Assembly (NCBI RefSeq): GCF_000204925.1
Contig: NC_015435.1
Span: 1,567,160-1,631,159 of the forward strand
Length of the DNA: 64,000 bases
Reading direction: 5' to 3'
Source of the DNA: Metallosphaera cuprina Ar-4
Lineage (GTDB): Archaea > Thermoproteota > Thermoprotei_A > Sulfolobales > Sulfolobaceae
The position numbers and the translations under genes are program-made. The stretch's first letter is position 1. Every line of letters begins with the position of its first letter. Positions 26,453 to 36,630 of the stretch are shown piece by piece. A model generated the notes under the pieces. The model worked only from the letters and a program-made list of their open reading frames with translations, had not been told where the DNA came from and searched no databases.

Positions 26453-28870
26453 TCACGGATGATATATCGGTAACTGCAAATAGAACATCGTAAACACTAT
26501 TACCCATACTGCGTCAACAAAGTGCCAGTAGAAAGAGGAGGCCGTCGACAGTTGGAAGGGTATCGTTATCCTAGTCCTGAGCAGGGTTATAGCCCAAATA
26601 ACTAAGCCCATAATCACGTGAAAAGCGTGCAAGGACACAATAGTGAAGAAGAAGGCAGTGTAGACGTCATATTGAGGAGAGAACTTAACTATGTGAGTGA
26701 ACTCGTAGAGTTGTCCCATGAGGAACGAGAAACCCATTACTGCTGTCAGAACCCCAAAATACTTGAACGCTCTCATCCTGCCTTTCATGAAGTTATGGTA
26801 AGCAAGATGTGCGGGTATAGAGCTAGATAACAAAATAACTGTCATGATTAAAGGTAATGGATACCAATCCACCGCCAACCTTGGTAAAGTTGCAACAGTA
26901 GGAGTTTCATTTATGTCATATATGTACCCCCCGATAAAGCTTCCAAACAAGAATATCTCCGCAATTATGAAGAAAAGGACGGGAGTTTTAGCTTTTCTAG
27001 ATATCTCTAGCCCGGTCTGTTGTGTTACTGGGTTATCTACGCCTCCCAACGAGGCTTCCGCTGTGCTCGGAGGGGAGGAGCTCAAAACCTTTCCTAAACC
27101 CATGTTTCCAAATCCAGAGACGGGCCTTGGTTGCCTGAAGTAATCGTTATATAGCCACGCCATCCCAACACCTATAAACGTTAGGACCATGAGGATACCA
27201 GGAGTGACGATCCCTGCCAACATCAGCATGAAACCTAAAGGAGGGAAGCATAATAAGAGGCCAAACACAGAGGGGAAGAAAGATCCGTGCCTGTGCTCCG
27301 GGATAGACCCGTCCATTTCCTTCCCGAAAGAAAGTGGGAGAGCTATAGGCCTTATCACAAAGTCTGGGATTCCGATCAATTGCTCCGAGTTCCAAGGATC
27401 CATGGTTCTCACTAAGGGACCTCTCAACCAAGCGTATATTAAAGTCCCGAACAATAGGAGGGCCCCTATCCCTTCCACTACACCACCAACTGTAACCAAA
27501 TTTTGGAAAGGTTGATAGATAGGAGAGGGCACTACAGCGTACCTTCTAGGCATCCCTAAGACCCCATCGATGCTCATTCCGGTAGCGACAACGAAGGCTC
27601 CCACTACAATCATAAACATTGAGGTCCTAGCTAACTCATGATCAAACCATTTTCCTGTAAAATAAGGGAAATAATACACTAGACCGCTCAAGAGTCCTAC
27701 TAATATTGCGAACACCATGTAGTGGAAGTGTCCTACGACCAAATACGTTCCATTAAACGCTAGATCCACTGGGATGAGCGGGAAGAAAACTCCAGTAATG
27801 CCGCCTACCAAGAAAAGTGAAATGAAGCCTATCATGCCAATCGTTAGGGCTGAGAATTTTACTTTACCGCCGTAAAACGTTATTGTCCAATTCACAACTT
27901 TCACCCCTGAAGGTATAGCTATTGCCATAGTAGTGGCGGCAGCTATCTCTCTCACTACGTCACTGTCTAGTGCAGTGAACATGTGATGCATCCAAACACC
28001 TAGAACGGATAGGAAAGCTATAGCCATGGACGAAAGAGCTAACGCCTTGTATCCGTATATTTGTCTACCCACAGCCCTTGGAAGTATCTCTCCTACTAGT
28101 CCCATTGCGGGCAACACTAATATGTAAACTTCAGGATGACCGAAGAACCAGAAGACGTTTTGCCAGAGCAATGGATTTCCACCTAAAGCTGCATTAAAGA
28201 AGGGTAAGTTCCACATTCTCTCTAAGAAGGCCATCGCTAGGCCTGCTGTAAGAGGAGGTAACGCTACCATCAATAGTATAGCTGTGGCGAAGAAGGACCA
28301 AGTGAATAAGGACATCTTAAAGAAAGGAACCTTCCTAAGCCTCAATATAGTCATTATGAAATTTATACCAGTGAGAGTGGAAGAAACTCCTGCTATCATT
28401 AGAGCTACTTCTATCAAAGTCACACCGAAACCTCCGTTAACTTGAAGGTCAGTGCTAAGAGGAGCGTACATATACCATCCTGTGTTTATGGGACCAAAGA
28501 GGGGGGCTATTATGCTCATAGTCACCGCGGGCACTAAAATCCAGAAAGACAATGCGTTCACTTTAGGCCAGTAGAGGTCTTTAGCTCCTATCATCCTAGG
28601 TATAAGGTAGTTGGCGAAACCGGTGGAAATAGGCATCACCATAAAGAAAATCATAAATATGCCGTGCAACGAGACGGCATTATAATATTCTTCTGCCCCC
28701 AAATTGTTCAAGGTCAACTGATCCCTTATAAGGGCGGCGTAAAGTGAACCGGTAATTAAGCTCACTATTCCTATAACAATATACATGATCCCTATGTCAT
28801 GAGCACTAGTAGTTGTAAAGGCAATCTTTATAGTTTCCTTAAATCCAGCTCTTTTTTTCTCTTCGTCCAT
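26453..28870 (-). CDS. soxM: SoxM, fused haem-copper oxidase subunits I and III
   Basis: An 805-residue terminal oxidase core. Residues to about 580 are subunit I: LHGIFMIFFM holds a haem ligand region, GHPEVYIL the CuB His-Tyr pair of the A-type, WMHHMF the other CuB histidines, and VVGHFHYMVF the haem pair. The rest is subunit III (SFIGGYIYD, HAFHVIMG, YWHFVDAVWVIVF). Such fusion is known for SoxM. It reduces oxygen to water and pumps protons, taking electrons through SoxH and sulfocyanin, whose genes lie on the other side of the divergent promoter region. Confidence 0.95.
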   Translation of the reverse strand: MDEEKKRAGFKETIKIAFTTTSAHDIGIMYIVIGIVSLITGSLYAALIRDQLTLNNLGAEEYYNAVSLHGIFMIFFMVMPISTGFANYLIPRMIGAKDLYWPKVNALSFWILVPAVTMSIIAPLFGPINTGWYMYAPLSTDLQVNGGFGVTLIEVALMIAGVSSTLTGINFIMTILRLRKVPFFKMSLFTWSFFATAILLMVALPPLTAGLAMAFLERMWNLPFFNAALGGNPLLWQNVFWFFGHPEVYILVLPAMGLVGEILPRAVGRQIYGYKALALSSMAIAFLSVLGVWMHHMFTALDSDVVREIAAATTMAIAIPSGVKVVNWTITFYGGKVKFSALTIGMIGFISLFLVGGITGVFFPLIPVDLAFNGTYLVVGHFHYMVFAILVGLLSGLVYYFPYFTGKWFDHELARTSMFMIVVGAFVVATGMSIDGVLGMPRRYAVVPSPIYQPFQNLVTVGGVVEGIGALLLFGTLIYAWLRGPLVRTMDPWNSEQLIGIPDFVIRPIALPLSFGKEMDGSIPEHRHGSFFPSVFGLLLCFPPLGFMLMLAGIVTPGILMVLTFIGVGMAWLYNDYFRQPRPVSGFGNMGLGKVLSSSPPSTAEASLGGVDNPVTQQTGLEISRKAKTPVLFFIIAEIFLFGSFIGGYIYDINETPTVATLPRLAVDWYPLPLIMTVILLSSSIPAHLAYHNFMKGRMRAFKYFGVLTAVMGFSFLMGQLYEFTHIVKFSPQYDVYTAFFFTIVSLHAFHVIMGLVIWAITLLRTRITIPFQLSTASSFYWHFVDAVWVIVFTMFYLQLPIYHP

Positions 28871-29382
28871 ACTCTCATTAATTACTACTTTAACAGGAAT
28901 TAATGTTTACATATATACTTTTCGTTAAGTTAGCATTAAATGCATAAAAACTAAGGAAAACTTTTATATACTTTATGATTGATATTATACTTGATCATAA
29001 TTTTTTAAGAATTTCGTTGTTTAATAAAGTAAAAGGATTTAATAAGCTTAACATCTTTTTTCAAGTAAATACGTATAGAACAGATTTGAACCGCCTCAAA
29101 CAAAGTCCTCAAACAATATGAAAACGGTCTCTATTACGATGTGATACTCTTGGACTATAGTTATAGTTAAGTAAGCCTTATCAGCGATGTGATCTATCGC
29201 TTAGGATTGAAAAATAATAGCCTTAATAGAAGGGGAAAGCTAAGCCCTTTGGTTGATATCTAAGCTAGATCGGCCTCAAGGTCCCTAATCTTCACGCACG
29301 TCTTAGCCATATTAGTTTCGTAAAGCTCACATTTCTTGGAACTCTTATAAAAAACATTTATAAAATGTGAAACTAGATAATC
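28871..29382. other. Divergent soxM/soxE intergenic region with possible gene debris
   Basis: This 512-base region must hold the promoters of soxM (minus) and soxE (plus). TATA sequence tttataaa (29357-29364) lies about 22 bases before soxE. The middle (29090-29200) has a plus-strand reading KVLKQYENGLYYDVILLDY interrupted by a stop, and the minus strand near 29330-29260 reads KKCELYETNMAKTCVKIRD LEADLA before a stop. These may be remnants of lost genes; neither has a complete frame. Confidence 0.4.
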
Positions 29383-29982
29383 ATGATAAAAATGCGAAAG
29401 GCCGTATCGCCTGTGTTTTCGTATGTGGTAGCGTTCATAGTTGCGATCGTGGTCCTCTCGGCAGCAATTATATCAATACTTCAATTCCATATGTTATCTT
29501 CTCCTTCTATGTCAAACGAAACCACCACTACTGGTCCTAGTAAGATAACTCTTCCCTTTATTTCATCTAACAAAACCGTTGTAATCAGTCTAGTTGCGCT
29601 CTCCTCAGCTACCCCTTTTAACTTCAATGGAACCTCATTCGGCCAGATGACCATTTATGTGCCTTTCGGAGATAACATAGAGATAAAGTTCACTAACCAG
29701 GAGTCGCTTCAACACAACGTTCTCTTGGTGATGAATGACACGCCTACTCCTAACGCTGCAGACTTAGCAAGTGACGGTAAAATATTACTATATGTGGGTA
29801 CGTCCTCTTCAGCCTACACAATACAGGGTATATCCTCTGGACAATCTGCGATAGGATTTTTGAATGATCCTCCACAAGGTACATATTGGCTGGCCTGCGG
29901 GATATCAGGTCATGCAGAGTCTGGAATGTGGGTCAACTTGATCGTTTCACAGAACGTGAGCTCTCCATACGTTGTTGGATAA
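29383..29982 (+). CDS. soxE: Sulfocyanin, blue copper protein SoxE
   Basis: A 199-residue membrane-anchored cupredoxin. A helix at about 8-34 anchors it outside the cell. Copper ligands are His111 (LQHNVLLV), Cys172, His177 and Met182 (ACGISGHAESGMW), the sulfocyanin pattern. It ferries electrons between the SoxFG quinol-oxidising part and the SoxHM oxidase. ATG 29383 or 29392 can start it; TATA spacing suits both. Confidence 0.93.
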   Translation: MIKMRKAVSPVFSYVVAFIVAIVVLSAAIISILQFHMLSSPSMSNETTTTGPSKITLPFISSNKTVVISLVALSSATPFNFNGTSFGQMTIYVPFGDNIEIKFTNQESLQHNVLLVMNDTPTPNAADLASDGKILLYVGTSSSAYTIQGISSGQSAIGFLNDPPQGTYWLACGISGHAESGMWVNLIVSQNVSSPYVVG

Positions 29983-30083
29983 AATTTATAATGATTAATT
30001 ATTTTTTATTAAAAAATAAGATATACTAATGTTTTAATAAAATAGATATAGGTCGCTTTATCGTGTAATTATTTTAGTGGAGT

Positions 30084-30824
30084 GTGTTGGATAGGAGAGA
30101 CTTCCTTAGGTTAACATTAGTGCTAGGAGGGGTGATTGCGGTCTCACCTCTCATTACCCCAGTCCTAGATTACATGGGGTACTATTATGGTGAACTGAAG
30201 TCAATATCCCCTAAATATCTTGTAGCTAACAACTCTCAAGGCTTGGAGGGTTTTCCTAAATATAGGATAGCTAACATCAACCAGCTAAATTCTAGTTGTC
30301 CTGTTTATTTCTTTTCATATCCGCTTACAGACGAACCTTGCTTCCTAGTGGATTTTAGTAAACTAAATAACATGAAGGACGTAGAGTTCAAGAACCCCTA
30401 TTATAATCAGTTCAGGATAAACGCTCAGTTCAAGAACGTAGTTGGCGTAGGACCCAAGAGATCTATATGTGCGTTCTCAGCTGTGTGTGTCCATTTGGGT
30501 TGCCAGTTACCAGCTCAAGCCCTAGTGCCCAGTTCAAGCGATCCTGGCCTTAACCCTTCTACTTCAGTCCTTCACTGCCCATGTCACGGATCTATGTATC
30601 AGCTCGATCAAGGTGGAGTCGTTGTTGGGGGACCTGCTCCAAGACCTCTTCCCATGGTCTTGCTCGAATACGACGAGAGCTCTGGAGACATATACGCTAT
30701 AGGAAATAACGCTCCGTATTTCTCAGAAGCGGTACCTAGGAGAAGGCCAAAGGATAACCTGATCTATGACCCTAGGTATAGTTACTCTTTACCAACAAAT
30801 CCGGCTTGCGTTAGGGTGAGTTAA
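30084..30824 (+). CDS. soxF: Rieske iron-sulfur protein SoxF
   Basis: A 246-residue Rieske [2Fe-2S] protein. The N-terminus RRDFLRL followed by a hydrophobic helix is a Tat-type signal/anchor. Cluster ligands are Cys135 and His137 in CVHLGC and Cys165/His168 in CPCHGS, with a third cysteine pair for the disulfide. It accepts electrons from quinol together with cytochrome SoxG. Starts at GTG 30084 (or TTG 30087). Confidence 0.94.
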   Translation: MLDRRDFLRLTLVLGGVIAVSPLITPVLDYMGYYYGELKSISPKYLVANNSQGLEGFPKYRIANINQLNSSCPVYFFSYPLTDEPCFLVDFSKLNNMKDVEFKNPYYNQFRINAQFKNVVGVGPKRSICAFSAVCVHLGCQLPAQALVPSSSDPGLNPSTSVLHCPCHGSMYQLDQGGVVVGGPAPRPLPMVLLEYDESSGDIYAIGNNAPYFSEAVPRRRPKDNLIYDPRYSYSLPTNPACVRVS

Positions 30825-32347
30825 TGGAAGAGGAAGAGAGAACTTGGCTAGATAGGGTTTTAGAGTGGCTCGACGAGAGAACGGGCATATACGGACACAC
30901 CATTAGACAAGCTCCTAGATACGCATATAGGTTAGATTTCTGGCTGGGATCCTTCGTTCTCGGCGCCTTTCTATTTGAAGTGTTGACTGGTATGCTTATA
31001 GCTTTATACTACGTACCAGCTGATCCCTACGCTTCTACAGTTTATTTAATCTCCAACGTGCCTTTGGGAGCTCTCCTTTTCAGTCTTCACAGTTGGGGGG
31101 CTTACGCGATGGTTTTCCTACTCTTAGTGCATATGACTAGGAACTTCATTGTAGGAGCGTATAGGAGGCCCAGGGAGGTGATGTGGATGGTGGGGACGCT
31201 TCTAGCTGCGCTTACCTTAACTGAGGCTTTCCTTGGGTACTCTCTACCATATAACCTGATATCGTGGACCGCAACGACAACAGGACTGAACCTTTTCACA
31301 TACATGCCTTTCGGACTAAGCAACTTGATTGCAGCTTTCACACTTCTTCCTCAACTCCCTGGTATAGCTAGCGGGGTAGACCCGTTGGTGGATCGGTTCT
31401 TCATCTTCCATTGGATAGTTGGAGCTTTAATAGCGTTGGTGTTGGGTCTTCATCTTTACATTTTCGAGAAGCATGGAATAACACCTCCATTATCTAAAGA
31501 GAAGGACAGGTCGGAACTCATAGACAACTATCCTGAGAAACTGAGATATGATCCAAATTGGAAGCTACAGCCTCTCACTAGAACGTTTGGTATAATCCTT
31601 GTCACACTTTTAATGACTTTTGGGGCCATATTTTTAATAAGTTCTGCCCTCCCGTTTCAAATATCAATTGATGGTGACCAAATAAAATATATCATGCCAG
31701 AATATAATCCAGCGTTAGCGGCACAGACTCCACCTATACCAGATTGGTATTTCCTCTTCATTTACTTCTTCTACAAATCTGTACCTCCATCAATGGCTTC
31801 GCTAATTTTCCTTGGATGGGGAGCAGTGACCCTCCTCTTCCCTTTCATAGACGAGCACGTTTTTGGACACAGAAGTTCTCATCCAGTTATGAGGCCCGCT
31901 TCCGTTGCTCTAGGCACAGGTTTCATCGTCTCTTTCGTAGTGAACAGCGTGTGGGCTTACTTGACTCCAGGAAGAGATATAGGAACTATAGGAGTCGAGG
32001 TAGACTCTTTAATCTTCCTCCTGATATTTATCACGGTCTTCCCTCTTTTAAGGTACCTTCAGAACAGGGGATCAAGTTCAACCGACTCTTTCAATATTGG
32101 GAAAAGACTGGGGTTCAGTAAGAGCGTAACTCAAGGAACTGAGATAGTAATACCTAGACAGGTCTCAGTCGGCGTTGATATAAGCATTTTGATAACATTA
32201 GGTCTAATAGTTTACAATACTGTGAAGATGTTGACTCTAACAAACCTCTTCCTGGACCAATTTCAATTAGGTTTCATGGCTGGAATTAATATGTTGCTTT
32301 TCTCTTACCTCGTCTTAATTTACACTTTAAAGGGTGAATCTAGATGA
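30824..32347 (+). CDS. soxG: Cytochrome b-like dihaem protein SoxG
   Basis: A 507-residue membrane protein homologous to cytochrome b of bc complexes. Two helices carry paired histidines: LHSWGAYAMVFLLLVHMTRN and FHWIVGALIALVLGLHLY, binding two haems; in Sulfolobus the SoxG haems are a-type. PDWYFLFIYFFYK corresponds to the quinol-site PEW-type motif. It overlaps soxF by one base, with GGTGAG ahead of the ATG. Confidence 0.93.
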   Translation: MEEEERTWLDRVLEWLDERTGIYGHTIRQAPRYAYRLDFWLGSFVLGAFLFEVLTGMLIALYYVPADPYASTVYLISNVPLGALLFSLHSWGAYAMVFLLLVHMTRNFIVGAYRRPREVMWMVGTLLAALTLTEAFLGYSLPYNLISWTATTTGLNLFTYMPFGLSNLIAAFTLLPQLPGIASGVDPLVDRFFIFHWIVGALIALVLGLHLYIFEKHGITPPLSKEKDRSELIDNYPEKLRYDPNWKLQPLTRTFGIILVTLLMTFGAIFLISSALPFQISIDGDQIKYIMPEYNPALAAQTPPIPDWYFLFIYFFYKSVPPSMASLIFLGWGAVTLLFPFIDEHVFGHRSSHPVMRPASVALGTGFIVSFVVNSVWAYLTPGRDIGTIGVEVDSLIFLLIFITVFPLLRYLQNRGSSSTDSFNIGKRLGFSKSVTQGTEIVIPRQVSVGVDISILITLGLIVYNTVKMLTLTNLFLDQFQLGFMAGINMLLFSYLVLIYTLKGESR

Positions 32348-32787
32348 AAGCCGAGAGAGTAGCTGAAATCTCAACTATAGTGTTCGCTATAGCGATCCTG
32401 GTCTTTTTAGGGGCTCTTTCGTTCCAATACTTAGGTGACATAACCCACGGCTCCTTTATTCCTTCAAATGAGACCGCCGTCCCAATAAAGGTCATCGCAA
32501 AACAGTACGTTTGGGAGTTCATCTACCCAAACGGAACGGTCTCCTACAACAAGGTAGTCATTCAGGCAGGAAAACCTTACGTTTTTGAGCTCACATCAGA
32601 TGACGTAATTCACGCTTTTTACATTGTACAGCTAGGTTTGAAGATGCAGGCAATTCCTGGCTACACTTACGATTTGTATGTCATAGTTAATCAACCTGGA
32701 ACGTACAATATATGGTGTGCCGAATTTTGCGGACCTGGGCATTACACTATGAAGGGAATTATGATAGTCACAAACTCGACAGGGTGA
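32344..32787 (+). CDS. soxH: Oxidase subunit II with CuA site, SoxH
   Basis: A 147-residue subunit II with one N-terminal helix and a cupredoxin domain. The CuA ligands are complete: His90, Cys125, Glu127, Cys129, His133 and Met136 (CAEFCGPGHYTM). It passes electrons from sulfocyanin to SoxM. The ATG overlaps the soxG stop by four bases. Confidence 0.94.
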   Translation: MKAERVAEISTIVFAIAILVFLGALSFQYLGDITHGSFIPSNETAVPIKVIAKQYVWEFIYPNGTVSYNKVVIQAGKPYVFELTSDDVIHAFYIVQLGLKMQAIPGYTYDLYVIVNQPGTYNIWCAEFCGPGHYTMKGIMIVTNSTG

Positions 32788-32791
32788 GACC

Positions 32792-33232
32792 GTGAAACTG
32801 AGACCTTTAGATATAACCGCTTGGATATTTACGATAATTATAATGAGCTTAGTGTTTTTATGGATAGGAGATTTCGGATCGCTATCTTATCTAGCTCAGT
32901 CTCCCATCTCGAGTTACGTTGAGAACTTATGGAGGCTGATGTACATTAGCGCCTCTGGAGTTTTCGGAGTGTTTATGGGCTCCTTGATCTTCTTCTCAAT
33001 TAGGTTCAGATACTCTGAAACGGTTCAAGAGAAACAGATGAGGAAAACAGATGTAACTAAGGTGGTAATTACAGTTCTAGTCGTTTCAGGAATAGCGTTA
33101 GCTTACTCCATTTCTCAGTATTTTTCACAAGTTTTACTGTATCAATTTAGCCTAGGCCTACTAGTGGGATTAATGATTTTACTCTTTTCATCACTAATTT
33201 TTGTAGTATATAAAGAGTACTACAGGGATTAA
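32792..33232 (+). CDS. soxI: Small membrane subunit of SoxM complex, SoxI-like
   Basis: A 146-residue protein with three to four helices and no metal motif. Start at GTG 32792 with GGTGAG immediately upstream, five bases after soxH. Position in a soxEFGH-I order known from Sulfolobus makes it the best candidate for SoxI, but the protein itself has no diagnostic motif. Confidence 0.65.
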   Translation: MKLRPLDITAWIFTIIIMSLVFLWIGDFGSLSYLAQSPISSYVENLWRLMYISASGVFGVFMGSLIFFSIRFRYSETVQEKQMRKTDVTKVVITVLVVSGIALAYSISQYFSQVLLYQFSLGLLVGLMILLFSSLIFVVYKEYYRD

Positions 33233-33234
33233 AC

Positions 33235-33921
33235 GTGAAAGTCTATCCCCTTTTTTACTTAATCTTATCTATTCTAGGGCTTTTCTTTTACATGTACTCC
33301 CCTAACTTCCCAGATCAATATTTAGCTCAATTGGGAGGAGGTCTAGCTTTCTGGCTTGGGATCGGTTACCTTATCCTGAAATATCCCCTTAGGACAATGA
33401 CATCCAAATTGAAAGAAAAACGTTCATGGATGATCTTCTCTCCTTATATTGTTGCTCATTACCTAGCTTATAGTTTACTTCTTAATGCGATACTAGGCGT
33501 TTCATCACCTTCTCTACTTGCCCTAACCTACGCACCTATGGATTCAGTAAATCCCTCAAACCTGATCGAGTTGCTCTTCTCCCCATCAATTTCAATAGGT
33601 GCAGGCGCCTACATAGATCTGAGTTTTTTCGCCATTCTAATGGGGATTGTCATTGGCCTTTTAGTTTTAGGAAATCTGTTGGAAACGAAAAAGTTTAGGA
33701 ACGTAACAAAGTTAGCCATACCTGTGATAGGAATTATTGGAGGAAGCACGTGTTGTATATCCATAGCTTCTATTGTAGCATATTACGATCCTATTCTGAG
33801 CGGTGAGGTTAGCAACGACTTGATGAAGGGCGTCGTGGATACAATATTTATAGGTCTTCCTCTCATCACCTCGTTCTTCCTTTGGCTAAATTATCGACTC
33901 CTAAGTAGAGTTCCACGATAG
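33235..33921 (+). CDS. Membrane protein at end of sox operon, unknown
   Basis: A 228-residue protein with about six helices, starting GTG two bases after the previous stop, so co-transcribed with the sox genes. Helix 5 carries GGSTCCISIASI, a Cys-Cys pair inside or at the edge of the membrane. I do not recognise a family; a role in oxidase assembly or copper supply is only a guess. Confidence 0.65.
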   Translation: MKVYPLFYLILSILGLFFYMYSPNFPDQYLAQLGGGLAFWLGIGYLILKYPLRTMTSKLKEKRSWMIFSPYIVAHYLAYSLLLNAILGVSSPSLLALTYAPMDSVNPSNLIELLFSPSISIGAGAYIDLSFFAILMGIVIGLLVLGNLLETKKFRNVTKLAIPVIGIIGGSTCCISIASIVAYYDPILSGEVSNDLMKGVVDTIFIGLPLITSFFLWLNYRLLSRVPR

Positions 33922-34054
33922 GAAAACTAAGTTTAGAGATTTTAAAACCTTAGAAGTAGAACATGTAAATTGACCTATAAATTTCACTATAGATGAATAA
34001 CTTTTTAATAAAGATGGGATTATAGTTTATATTTCTTAATACTTTACACTACTT

Positions 34055-34909
34055 TTACGTCTTAACGACATGAGTTCTCAACTTAGGTTTGAAGACCATC
34101 TCGTCTTTTCTTGATAACAATATTCCTAATAACATAGTTGTCATCCCTAAGTAGCTGTCGCGGTTCAACTCGATCTCTCCAGTAAGCTGGTCCTCAATGG
34201 AGCTAATAATTGGAATTGAAAAGGCCATAACAGTTACCTTTCCCACCCTCTCGAGCCTGAGCATCAAGTTCCACAGGTAGAAAAGCACGCTACCACCTAA
34301 TATCGCTGAAAACAATAAGTCCTCAATGAACGTCACACTTGGATCGAACCTGAATCCTATTGGTGAAAGAGCTAGGAATATAGCAGAGCCCAAGAGAAGT
34401 TGAGACGCGTTAACTACTGCGGGATCCATACTCTTCATCTTCCTGTAGTAAACCGTGAATGAAGCCCAGAAGACGGCGTTTAACACGGTGAGGATTCCCC
34501 CTAGAAGGGACATGTGACCTGAGAGAGAAAAGCCATATATAACAACTCCTCCAAATCCAATAGACGCCCCAAGAACCTCAAATAGTTTAGGTCTCTCAGA
34601 GAGTAAAACAAGCGCTATAGGTATTGAGAAGAGTGGCATCGTATAGCTTAGCACGGCCGACTCTGAGGGAGCCACATATAAAAGCCCCAAAGCCCAAAGA
34701 GCTGAGCTGGCCGTAGTTAGGATAGTTAGCGTTATGGTCTCCTTGTTTAGAACTATCTTCCTTGCTAAAGGTAGTAATACGGCCCCAGCAATGAAGTACC
34801 TCAGTGCCATAAAAACGAAGGGAGAAGCGAAGTACAATCCGTCTTTAGTAAACCTGTATTGTAGTGAGCCAAATACTATATAGGGTATCAGGTACTTGAG
34901 TACTTTCAT
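34055..34909 (-). CDS. EamA/DMT-family transporter
   Basis: A 284-residue membrane protein of ten helices in two EamA repeats (first repeat FGSLQYRFTKDGLY...FMALRYFIAGA; second VLNAVFWASFTVYYRK). It is a probable exporter of metabolites. Only distantly like the EamA protein at 17176. Confidence 0.85.
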   Translation of the reverse strand: MKVLKYLIPYIVFGSLQYRFTKDGLYFASPFVFMALRYFIAGAVLLPLARKIVLNKETITLTILTTASSALWALGLLYVAPSESAVLSYTMPLFSIPIALVLLSERPKLFEVLGASIGFGGVVIYGFSLSGHMSLLGGILTVLNAVFWASFTVYYRKMKSMDPAVVNASQLLLGSAIFLALSPIGFRFDPSVTFIEDLLFSAILGGSVLFYLWNLMLRLERVGKVTVMAFSIPIISSIEDQLTGEIELNRDSYLGMTTMLLGILLSRKDEMVFKPKLRTHVVKT

Positions 34910-35100
34910 TAAATCGTTGAGAATCTAAAAGACTAAAAACTGTTCTATTATCTTTTAATACGAGTAGATTTAATACCTTACCTACTAAACTTGATAACCT
35001 ATAGTTGGATCTAATACCTATCGGTTAAACCTCCTCTTCTTTCAAAATTAAAGACGTTGAAAAATTTCTTTTAAAAATCCTTAAAGCACAAAGGTATCTC

Positions 35101-36525
35101 TTATAAGCTAACGTTTCTCCCCCTTCCTTTCAACTTATAATTTTGGGTAAACAAGGAGATGCCCAGGTTTGTTAATATCACAATTATCGCTACTTCAAAC
35201 ATCACATCAAACGCCTCCCCTCCTGGATAAAACGAAACGTCAAGGATCCTATTACCTAGCATTAGAACGTATGGGTTCTTGTACGACGTCATTATTGAAG
35301 TAGCTAGAACTGGGCCTATAGAGGCGCCTAAATTTCTCAAGAGTGTATTAACCCCTAAGCCTATTCCTCTAGACGTTTCAGGGAGACTCACTGCTATCAT
35401 GTTAATGAGGGGTATAATTATTGAGATCATCCCGGTACCTGCAACTATTACGTCAAGAACCAGATCTTGAGGGGATCCCCTGTTAATTATTAAGAGGGAA
35501 AACCCAAAGATGGAAAGGAGTGAACCAAATAAAAGGAGAGGTTTAGGCCCTGCATCTCCGGTCAGCTTACCTACGATGGGCCCTACAACTAACATCACAA
35601 CAGTTGCAGGAGCTAGGGTTAGACCGGCGGAAAGTATATCCAACCCTAACCCGAAGGGTGGTGGCAACTGAGCGTAATATATAATCCCGAAGTACATTAT
35701 CATTAAGGCTATACTGCTCACCACTCCGACTAGGTTAGCTACCATCACGTTCCTTATTTTCATAAGCTTCATATCAACTAAGGGATCTTTCACCTTCAAT
35801 TCAACAAAAATAAACCCAGCCATTAGAAGCAATCCTAAAACCAGGAAGGATAAGTTCTCAAAGTTTAACCAGCCCATAGAGGGTCCCTCGGTTATATAGA
35901 TTAAGACGAGTAGAGTACTAATGGTCAAAAGGGATGTACCGACGTAATCTACAGATCGTGCGGCCCTGACTCCAGTATCATTTAGCTTTAACAAAACGAC
36001 AATGAAAAAGATAAGTGAGAGAACGAAAGCTGTATGAAAAGCGTACTGCCAGCCGAAGTTCTGATCTATATATGAACCCACAATCAATCCCAGAGCCGTG
36101 CCTATGCCTACGGATCCAGACAGAAGTCCTTGAGCTGTCGCAACCTCTTCAGGTGACAACACGTCTGTTATAATTGCTAACCCAACAGGAAATATCCCAT
36201 AACCTATTCCCTGAACCGCTCGCGCCCCTATTAAAGTGTAAATTGTTGGAGAGAAACCTGCAATACCTACTGCCACTAAATACCCAGCTAAAGATATCAG
36301 GTAGATCTTCTTCCTCCCAAACATGTCAGCTAACTTGCCGAAGATCGGGGAAACTACCGCCCCAACTATAATAAATGCGGAAGTTATCCATGAGGCTAAG
36401 GTAGAACTAATTGAGAAATCGTTTTGAATTGTAGGTATAGCTGGGACTACCATGGTCTCCACGTAATTTATTAAGAGGTCGCCCCATACGAGCAGTAACA
36501 AAACGTCTCTTCCTGCTCTGTCCAT
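35101..36525 (-). CDS. MFS multidrug-type transporter (DHA2 family)
   Basis: A 474-residue major-facilitator protein with about fourteen helices. GKLADMFGRKKIYLIS is the MFS motif A between helices 2 and 3, and ARAVQGIGYGIFPVGLAI is helix 4 motif B. This layout is the EmrB/QacA proton-coupled drug exporter group. It may instead export an endogenous metabolite. Monocistronic. Confidence 0.88.
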   Translation of the reverse strand: MDRAGRDVLLLLVWGDLLINYVETMVVPAIPTIQNDFSISSTLASWITSAFIIVGAVVSPIFGKLADMFGRKKIYLISLAGYLVAVGIAGFSPTIYTLIGARAVQGIGYGIFPVGLAIITDVLSPEEVATAQGLLSGSVGIGTALGLIVGSYIDQNFGWQYAFHTAFVLSLIFFIVVLLKLNDTGVRAARSVDYVGTSLLTISTLLVLIYITEGPSMGWLNFENLSFLVLGLLLMAGFIFVELKVKDPLVDMKLMKIRNVMVANLVGVVSSIALMIMYFGIIYYAQLPPPFGLGLDILSAGLTLAPATVVMLVVGPIVGKLTGDAGPKPLLLFGSLLSIFGFSLLIINRGSPQDLVLDVIVAGTGMISIIIPLINMIAVSLPETSRGIGLGVNTLLRNLGASIGPVLATSIMTSYKNPYVLMLGNRILDVSFYPGGEAFDVMFEVAIIVILTNLGISLFTQNYKLKGRGRNVSL

Positions 36526-36630
36526 TACTATTATATATGTTGTAGGTACAAAATAAACTTAAAGACATATCTGTATATAACTCATGAACTTAGTAAAGCT
36601 TTAGGCTAAGATATAGTTGTTAAAACCGTG

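Noticed and set aside
31744-32121. 125-residue ORF inside soxG
   Set aside because: It is an out-of-frame reading of a well-supported cytochrome gene.
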